From Oscillospiraceae bacterium (lineage in GTDB: Bacteria > Bacillota > Clostridia > Oscillospirales > Oscillospiraceae), in assembly GCA_020025575.1 (NCBI GenBank), contig JAHHRW010000008.1, positions 1 to 64,000 on the forward strand: a stretch of 64,000 nucleotides of DNA. Direction: 5' to 3'. Position numbers and translations under genes: made by a program. Shown in pieces: positions 58,558 to 64,000 of the stretch (position 1 is the first letter of the stretch; every line of letters starts with the position of its first letter). The notes under the pieces are model-generated. The model had not been told where the DNA came from. It saw nothing but the letters and a program-made list of their open reading frames with translations, and searched no databases.

Positions 58558-59601
58558 TTAATCGGCGTTTTGGCGCATTTTTCCAAGGGCTGCTGTTTCC
58601 ACAGCGACCACTTCATCCACACTCATGGACAACTTTTTACCCACTTCTAAAGCAGTCATGGGCAGCTGACCGTCCAAACCATAGCGCAGACGAATCAATT
58701 CAGATTCACGGTCGGATAATCCTGACAGCATATCATCAATTCGTTGCCGCTGATGATAGTAAGCGGTGTCCTCCACGGCCTGCTCATCTTCCGGCGTTTG
58801 CTCCGGCTCAGCATCCGTATGTTTCAGTTTCGCCAAATTCTGAATTTCCCGCAACATTTTTCCCAATGCCACAGTCTCTTCCAGATCAGTTCCCATTTCC
58901 TGGGCAATTTCCAAATCCGTTGGATTGCGTCTAAGCTGCGTCAGAAGTTTTGTATCCGCTTTTTGATATCGGGAAATCTGCTCCGATAGATTCTGTCCGA
59001 CGCCATTGGCCTGGGCCTGGAGTGTAACCGCTCTGGCCATGGCTTGTCGAATCCACCAAATCGCATGGGAACGAAAATCTCCGGATTGATAGGTAAGAAT
59101 ACTCTGCCACAGGCCAAGACTCCCCTCCTGAATCAAATCCATCAGGAGAACACCCATGCCTACATATTCCTTTGCACAGTCCACAACGCAGCTCAGGAAA
59201 CCGTTGCCCAATTCCTTCATAGCAGATTCGTCGCCCGCTGCAACCTTGACAGCTAAATCAGAGCCATCTTCAATCTGGCGGAATCTGCTCATTTCTTCTA
59301 AATATAATTTAAGAGGATCATTGCCCTCCAAATTTTCCAGCAATGTTCCCTGCTGCAGCAATTTCTCTTCCAAATCCAGCCGGGCCTGTGTTTCAGGATT
59401 TCCCACAATTCGCGGCAGCTCCGCCACATCCAAAATCACGCCTAGCTGTTCCAGTTCTAGGGCTGCGTCCTCTGCACTGGAATCCTCACTGGACTCAACC
59501 AGTGCCAGAAAACGTTTCGCACTCAAGCTGTCTCCACGATGCAGCCGGGCCATTGCCAACTCCAACGGGGAGTGCATAGGCTCAAAAATAAATTCATTCA
59601 T
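58558..59601 (-). CDS. Divergent sigma-70-like protein, promoter-reading residues lost
   Basis: A 347-residue sigma-70 paralogue. Residues 1-90 form an acidic helical N-terminal domain with some resemblance to region 1.1. Then come region 1.2 (DPLKLYLEEMSRFRQI), region 2 with DLIQEGSLGLWQSILTYQSG and FRSHAIWWIRQAMARA, region 3 and region 4. Differences from RpoD are striking. The region 2.4 Thr of WWIRQAIT is Ala, there is no RIPVH segment, and the -35 recognition helix, normally R/K-E-R-(I/V)-R-Q-(I/V)-E, reads VDEVVAVETAALGKMR (about 328-343). It overlaps the preceding sigma gene by 4 nt. It may be a regulator of its neighbour, a sigma factor for unusual promoters, or a core-binding decoy. 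Confidence 0.75.
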   Translation of the reverse strand: MNEFIFEPMHSPLELAMARLHRGDSLSAKRFLALVESSEDSSAEDAALELEQLGVILDVAELPRIVGNPETQARLDLEEKLLQQGTLLENLEGNDPLKLYLEEMSRFRQIEDGSDLAVKVAAGDESAMKELGNGFLSCVVDCAKEYVGMGVLLMDLIQEGSLGLWQSILTYQSGDFRSHAIWWIRQAMARAVTLQAQANGVGQNLSEQISRYQKADTKLLTQLRRNPTDLEIAQEMGTDLEETVALGKMLREIQNLAKLKHTDAEPEQTPEDEQAVEDTAYYHQRQRIDDMLSGLSDRESELIRLRYGLDGQLPMTALEVGKKLSMSVDEVVAVETAALGKMRQNAD

Positions 59602-60473
59602 TCTAAAAAGTCCTCCAATCCAAGGTCCGCTCCCAGGCGTTTCAAGCGGTCAATGGCCTGTTTTTCCACCTGACGCACCCGCTCCTTGGATATTCCAAGC
59701 ATCTTTCCTATTTCTTCAAGGGTGTAGCAAATCCCATCCTCCATCCCAAAACGGAGCCGAAGAATTTGCTTTTGGCGGTCTGTTAACTGTCCCAGAAGGT
59801 CATCCATCAAGGAAACCAATTCCTGACGAATCAACTCCGCCTGGGGCTCGGAAGCCTCGTTTGTAGGCAACAGACTGCCCATCGTACCTTCGCCATCATC
59901 CCCCACTGGGGCATCCAAAGAACAGGTTTCCGGAGTCAGTTTCAAAAGCTGCTCCACTTTTGATTCCGGAATCCCCGCCCGTTCAGCCACTTCTGCATCC
60001 GTAGGCTCCTTTCCGGTCTCTTGGATCAGCGTGTTTTTCGCCGAAACGACCTTGCGCATCCGCTCCGCCGTATGGACAGGCACACGAATGAGTCCGCTAT
60101 GATTGGTCAAATATCGTGTGATTCTCTGGCGAATCCATTTGGTGGCATATGTAGAAAATCGATACTCCAAGGTGTAGTCAAATTTTTTTGCCGCCACAAT
60201 CAGGCCGATAGAGCCTTCCTGAATCAAATCCAAAAGCGGTACACCTCTGCCGGCGTATTCCCTTGCTACACTGACCACCAATCGGAGATTGGAATTTACC
60301 ATCTGACGGATGGCCTCTTCATCCCCTTCTGCACAGCGACGGGCAATCTCCTGTTCCTGCTGCAAGGTAAGCCTTGGATAGGAACGAATTTCCTGAAGGT
60401 ATTGGCGTACATCTTCGTCACCGGAGCTGACAGCTGCAGTCTGTTTTTCTTTTTCAAGCAATTCAGGTGTCAT
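59598..60473 (-). CDS. RpoD-like sigma-70 factor without region 1.1
   Basis: A 291-residue sigma factor in the dnaG-rpoD position. It has region 1.2 (DVRQYLQEIRSYPRLTLQQE), core-binding region 2 (NLRLVVSVAREYAGRGVPLL and DLIQEGSIGLIVAAKKFDY), region 2.3-2.4 (RFSTYATKWIRQRITR), region 3 (RVPVHTAERMRKVVSAKNTL) and region 4 with the helix-turn-helix LEEIGKMLGISKERVRQVEK. Region 1.1 is absent. The first Trp of the usual ATWWIRQAIT melting motif is Lys here. The -35 helix is canonical. It overlaps dnaG and the divergent sigma-like gene by 4 nt each. It could be the primary sigma factor or a close alternative; I cannot tell without the rest of the genome. Confidence 0.88.
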   Translation of the reverse strand: MTPELLEKEKQTAAVSSGDEDVRQYLQEIRSYPRLTLQQEQEIARRCAEGDEEAIRQMVNSNLRLVVSVAREYAGRGVPLLDLIQEGSIGLIVAAKKFDYTLEYRFSTYATKWIRQRITRYLTNHSGLIRVPVHTAERMRKVVSAKNTLIQETGKEPTDAEVAERAGIPESKVEQLLKLTPETCSLDAPVGDDGEGTMGSLLPTNEASEPQAELIRQELVSLMDDLLGQLTDRQKQILRLRFGMEDGICYTLEEIGKMLGISKERVRQVEKQAIDRLKRLGADLGLEDFLE

Positions 60474-62209
60474 CCCTTATATCCTTTGCTTTCTTTTAAC
60501 TTATTACGCAGAGCAAGCAGATCATCCTCGGTATGAACCGTTCGTTTTTGTGATTCGGCACGAATGGTTGCGATATAATCCTTCATAGCGCGCTCATTTA
60601 CCGGTCCACTTTGTCGCTGCACAATCCCCGCGATGTGAGACATTTCATCTAAATCAAAGCCTTCCAGTACAGCCAAATTCACGCGAACCCCCATATCCTG
60701 GCAGTTGCGAATCTGCTTATACACTCGCCCGAGCAGTTCCGAAGAAAAATCTTCCGGCTGCAGATCTCCACATAAATCTAATAGGGAAGGATCTTGCAGC
60801 CCCTGGGCAATTACCCCCTCTTCTGCCATGGCTGATTTCACATCTTCATAGTGAATCGTGCGGCTCCTTGGCTGTACCGCCTGAACAGGGGCCAGGTCTT
60901 TCTTTTCCTGGACCTTCTTCTCCCTGCGCAGGCGATTCTTATAGGCCTTTGCAATTTCCATCTTCATGGCATCAAAACTAATTCCGCCCGTTTCTGCAAT
61001 ACGGTTGCCATAGACCTCCCGCTGCACAGAACTCGGTAACGTGCTAATCAGCTGTGCACACTCCTGAATATATCTGACCCGCTGTTCATCTTCCCGGATA
61101 TCATACTTTCGGGCAATGGCATTTAACTGGTACTCCACCCGGTTTGAGGCATCTTCCAATAAAATCTTAAACTTATCTGCTCCAAACTTCTTCAAAAACT
61201 CATCTGGATCTTTGGCATCCTTCATGCGCAGCACCTTAACCTGAAGCCCTGCTTTTTCCAGGATGGGAATAGCTCGCCGTGTGGCACGTTGTCCGGCCTC
61301 ATCCCCGTCGTAAATCAGGACAACCTGATCTGTATAACGGGATAATAATGCTGCATGTTCTTCCGTTAAGCTGGTGCCCAGGGATGCCACTGCGCAGTCG
61401 AATCCATACTGGTGCAGTGCCACCGCATCCATATAACCTTCCACCAGGATCAAATAACCAAGTTTCGTTTTTTTAGCCAGGTTCAAGGCAAACAAGTTCT
61501 TTCGTTTGTTAAAAATCAACGTTTCCGGAGAGTTCAGGTATTTGGGGGTAGAATCATCCATGACACGCCCGCCAAATCCAATTACATATCCCCGCACGTC
61601 GATAATTGGAAACATCAGACGATTCCGAAATCGGTCATAGATTCGCCCACCCTTTTCCGATACAAGACCAGCATCAATGAGTTCCTGATCCGTATAGCCT
61701 TTCTGACGCATGGCATCGGTAAGTGCAGACCATGTATTCGGCGCAAAACCGATCCCAAAGGTGGTAAGTACCGACTTCGGCATACCTCGCCGCAGGGCAT
61801 ACGCAAGCCCCTGCTCCCCTGCCGGTGCATAGAGCTGCTTGTTGAAAAATCGCGCTGCCTCTTTACTCAATGCCCAAAGACGTTCCTGATGGCGATAGCG
61901 GCTCTGATACTGCTCATCCTCAGGAATCTGCATCCCCGCGCGTTTGGCAAGGGAACGAACCGCATCCGGATAAGTCAGGCCCTCTATTTCCATCATAAAA
62001 TTGATAACGCCGCCGCCCTTATGGCAGCCAAAGCAATAATAAATTCCCTTATCCGGTGCTACAGAGAAGGATGCAGTTTTCTCCCCATGAAAAGGGCAAA
62101 GTCCAAACATATTGCCGCCGGAACGCTTGAGATTTACATACTGTCCCACAACATCCTCAATGGGATTTCTGGAAATCAATTCATCAATAAATGACGGTGG
62201 AAATGCCAA
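60470..62209 (-). CDS. dnaG: DNA primase
   Basis: Synthesises RNA primers at the replication fork. The 579-residue protein has the N-terminal CHC2 zinc finger (GLCPFHGEKTASFSVAPDKG, then YYCFGCHKGG), the RNA polymerase core (FRNRLMFPIIDVRGYVIGFG GR), the TOPRIM motifs (LILVEGYMDAVALHQYG and VLIYDGDEAGQRA) and a C-terminal helical helicase-binding region. It starts at TTG at 62209 with GGGGAGGA upstream; no ATG fits the family start. It heads the macromolecular-synthesis block with the two sigma genes. Confidence 0.95.
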   Translation of the reverse strand: MAFPPSFIDELISRNPIEDVVGQYVNLKRSGGNMFGLCPFHGEKTASFSVAPDKGIYYCFGCHKGGGVINFMMEIEGLTYPDAVRSLAKRAGMQIPEDEQYQSRYRHQERLWALSKEAARFFNKQLYAPAGEQGLAYALRRGMPKSVLTTFGIGFAPNTWSALTDAMRQKGYTDQELIDAGLVSEKGGRIYDRFRNRLMFPIIDVRGYVIGFGGRVMDDSTPKYLNSPETLIFNKRKNLFALNLAKKTKLGYLILVEGYMDAVALHQYGFDCAVASLGTSLTEEHAALLSRYTDQVVLIYDGDEAGQRATRRAIPILEKAGLQVKVLRMKDAKDPDEFLKKFGADKFKILLEDASNRVEYQLNAIARKYDIREDEQRVRYIQECAQLISTLPSSVQREVYGNRIAETGGISFDAMKMEIAKAYKNRLRREKKVQEKKDLAPVQAVQPRSRTIHYEDVKSAMAEEGVIAQGLQDPSLLDLCGDLQPEDFSSELLGRVYKQIRNCQDMGVRVNLAVLEGFDLDEMSHIAGIVQRQSGPVNERAMKDYIATIRAESQKRTVHTEDDLLALRNKLKESKGYKG

Positions 62210-62243
62210 TCCGATTCCTCCCCTCTAGCATTTATAACATAAA

Positions 62244-62690
62244 TTATCGAACCTGAAGTCTTTCTCCCTTAGGTGCCTCATCTTCCTTGTCTTTTGTCGA
62301 ACGCAGCAGTACATAGGCGATTACACTTGTGGTACACATAGCCAGAGGATGTGCCATATTGGGCAGCACCACGGTCTCTGAACGGATGACCAGAGGCATG
62401 ACTGCAAGTGTCATGGAAAGAAAGCTAAATCCACCAATCCACTTCAACCAGCGGTTCTTCTTTCTAATCAAAAACGCAACAGAAAGCATCAGGGAAATCC
62501 CGCTGAAAATAGCCGCATACAGCAAGCACATTGCTACAGGAGCTTCCACGACTTGCTGAAAGAAAGAGTAATGCTTAGCCACAGTGTCGCCTGTCCGAAA
62601 TACCGTCACAGAAGTAGGATTTGATGCCACCATCAGTGATACTGCACACAGTACCATCAATACTACACTCCAAGCAGTCCGCTTCTTCAT
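62244..62690 (-). CDS. Hypothetical membrane protein
   Basis: A 148-residue protein that I do not recognise. It has four hydrophobic stretches: VVLMVLCAVSLMVASNP, APVAMCLLYAAIFSGISLML, WIGGFSFLSMTLAVMPLVI and HPLAMCTTSVIAYVLL. The C-terminal tail is charged (RSTKDKEDEAPKGE). AAGGAGAATCTGA precedes the ATG. It sits between dgt and dnaG with gaps of only 42 and 34 nt, so it is probably in their transcript. Confidence 0.75.
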   Translation of the reverse strand: MKKRTAWSVVLMVLCAVSLMVASNPTSVTVFRTGDTVAKHYSFFQQVVEAPVAMCLLYAAIFSGISLMLSVAFLIRKKNRWLKWIGGFSFLSMTLAVMPLVIRSETVVLPNMAHPLAMCTTSVIAYVLLRSTKDKEDEAPKGERLQVR

Positions 62691-62732
62691 TCAGATTCTC
62701 CTTAAACCAATATTTCTTAATATTATATCACA

Positions 62733-63746
62733 TTATCCGCGAACATTCCAGCCCGACGGAATGAAAAGTTCCGCATATTTATCGACAGCATATTTGTCCG
62801 TCATACCGGCGATATAATCACAGACGGTGCGTTCCATACCATCAAAGCTAAGCTGTGGCTGAAAATCCGCCGGCAAAGCATCAGGATGCGATATGTAGTA
62901 TTCATACAGTCTCTGGAGCATATCTCTTGCCTTACTCTCCTGTGCTTTGGCAACCGGGTTCCTGTAGACACGCTCAAACATAAAAGCACGCAAATCCCGA
63001 AGTGCTTTCTCCACATCGGCAGACATTGCAAGTACCCCAGATTCCCGGGTAGTCATAATCATATCGCAAACCAAGGTATTGATACGCGCCTTGTGGGTAT
63101 ATCCCAATAACCGGGATATGGAATCAGGGATGTCGTCATTTGTAAGGATTCCTGCCCGCATGGCATCATCAATATCATGATTGACATAGGCAATCTGGTC
63201 AGAGCGGCGAACGATTTGACCTTCCAGCGTCTCTGGAATATAGGCTCCTGTGTGCCCCACAATACCCATTCGCACTTCGCTCGTAAGGTTCAGACCGTTG
63301 CCGCCTTTTTCCAGCACATCCACCACACGCAGACTCTGCTCATTGTGGCGGAAGGGAACCCCCATCACTTCTGACAGTGCCAATTCCCCAGCATGGCCAA
63401 AGGGGGTATGTCCAAGATCATGTCCCATCGCAATGGCCTCTGTTAAATCTTCATTCAGATGCAAGGCTCTTGCAATGGTACGCCCAATTCGAGCTACCTC
63501 AATGGTATGGGTCATACGCGTGCGGTAGTGATCTCCCTCGGGCCGCAAAAAGACCTGGGTTTTATGCATAAGCCGGCGAAACGCCTTGGAATGGATAATC
63601 CGGTCTACATCCCGCTGATAGCAGGTGCGAACTTCATCTTCTCGAACCTCCTCAGGAATCGGCCGCCCCTTGGTCTTGTCTGAAAAGGCCGCCCTTGGAT
63701 CTAGGTATAGGTGCTCTTGTTGTTCCAGAAATTCACGAACTGACAT
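62733..63746 (-). CDS. dgt: Deoxyguanosinetriphosphate triphosphohydrolase-like protein
   Basis: HD-domain dNTP triphosphohydrolase of 337 residues, the short dGTPase-like type. Motifs: DVDRIIHSKAFRRLMHKTQV, the metal-binding HYRTRMTHTIEVARIGRTIA, the HD pair in AIAMGHDLGHTPFGHAGEL and the later aspartate in SDQIAYVNHDIDDAMRAG. GGGGGATT precedes the ATG. It is placed before dnaG, as in many Firmicutes. The actual nucleotide preference is not known. Confidence 0.92.
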   Translation of the reverse strand: MSVREFLEQQEHLYLDPRAAFSDKTKGRPIPEEVREDEVRTCYQRDVDRIIHSKAFRRLMHKTQVFLRPEGDHYRTRMTHTIEVARIGRTIARALHLNEDLTEAIAMGHDLGHTPFGHAGELALSEVMGVPFRHNEQSLRVVDVLEKGGNGLNLTSEVRMGIVGHTGAYIPETLEGQIVRRSDQIAYVNHDIDDAMRAGILTNDDIPDSISRLLGYTHKARINTLVCDMIMTTRESGVLAMSADVEKALRDLRAFMFERVYRNPVAKAQESKARDMLQRLYEYYISHPDALPADFQPQLSFDGMERTVCDYIAGMTDKYAVDKYAELFIPSGWNVRG

Positions 63747-63770
63747 AACAATCCCCCTATGAAATTACAA

Positions 63771-64000
63771 TTACTCCGTTACGGGAAATGCCCGGTATTC
63801 CTGCCCCGTCTCCATACCTTCTATGGTTCCGGCTGACATATCGATTAACCGGTCTAAAAATGGTGTACTTTCCGCTTGTGGCAGCAGAATCTCCAATTCT
63901 ACTTCAGCGCCAAATTGGGTGTCACGGATGATTCCGCCAAACGCCGCAACTTCCAGTTTCATCCGTTCGTAAAAATTATACGGACAAGGAACATACAGGA
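63771..64000 (-). CDS. YigZ/IMPACT family protein, 3' part only
   Basis: The gene runs off the right edge, leaving the C-terminal 75 or so codons. YNFYERMKLEVAAFGGIIRD followed by TQFGAEVELEILLPQAES matches the C-terminal DUF1949 domain of YigZ (Y-x2-V/L-x2-L-x3-G-x(3)-D-x-x-F-G-A-x-V). The frame is open across the window edge, so the internal ATG at 63962 is not the true start. Function of the family is uncertain (proline dipeptidase or translation-related roles have been proposed). It lies 24 nt upstream of dgt. Confidence 0.75.
   Translation of the reverse strand, partial: LYVPCPYNFYERMKLEVAAFGGIIRDTQFGAEVELEILLPQAESTPFLDRLIDMSAGTIEGMETGQEYRAFPVTE

Noticed and set aside
1..64000. CRISPR arrays, tRNA or rRNA genes
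   Set aside because: No regularly spaced direct repeats and no cloverleaf or rRNA-like sequence were noticed by eye; a tRNA or covariance scan was not possible.

Overview
The window looks like a chromosome segment of an anaerobic, spore-forming Clostridia, most likely an Oscillospiraceae (Clostridium cluster IV) gut bacterium. The reasons are the sporulation genes spoIIID and spoIVA, the IspH-ribosomal protein S1 fusion, HPr kinase, the minimal SufC-SufB pair, Gram-positive promoters and ribosome binding sites, and many intrinsic terminators. No rRNA gene, tRNA gene or CRISPR array was recognised. The assignment rests on gene content and was not checked by a search.

Layout. 1-1800 is a scar: an IS30 transposase remnant, the 3' end of a large serine recombinase and the last 51 codons of an S-layer-homology protein. 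1801-8888 (minus) is a six-gene polyamine operon, speA-speE-speB-carboxyspermidine dehydrogenase-decarboxylase-aspartate kinase. In front of it is a ~440-nt leader with a consensus promoter, many small hairpins and a terminator just before speA. 9400-13910 holds a second hairpin cluster, an ABC-F ATPase and three membrane-protein genes. 13972-17543 (minus) couples a membrane O-acyltransferase and an SGNH lipoprotein to an ECF sigma factor and an RsiV-like anti-sigma factor, probably a lysozyme-response and cell-wall acetylation operon. 17719-20011 (minus) is a glycolipid operon (CrtO-like acyltransferase, diacylglycerol glycosyltransferase, PAP2 phosphatase). 20201-29481 mixes a dead histidine kinase fragment, DegV, a lone NuoE-like protein, an SGNH esterase, a phosphate transporter, an MFS/XRE pair and an AI-2E-type exporter.

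29700-41112 holds core genes: spoIIID, sufCB, rlmH, an RluA-type synthase, yceD-rpmF, der-plsY-gpsA, rpmB, hprK, spoIVA and a PH-domain protein. 41298-51092 is a complete UMP operon, pyrC-carA-carB-pyrK-pyrD-pyrF-pyrE-pyrB-pyrI, behind one consensus promoter. Its CarA has lost the catalytic Cys, His and Glu of the glutaminase site, so carbamoyl phosphate is probably made from free ammonia. 51234-64000 has a YfhO membrane protein, a UPF0210/ACT/Dabb group and the leftward macromolecular-synthesis chain yigZ-dgt-orf-dnaG-sigma-sigma-like-cmk-ispH/rpsA.

The observations most worth following are the glutaminase-dead CarA, the structured leader before the polyamine operon, the pair of sigma-70 paralogues after dnaG (one lacking the -35 reading residues), and the sigma/RsiV-acyltransferase operon.
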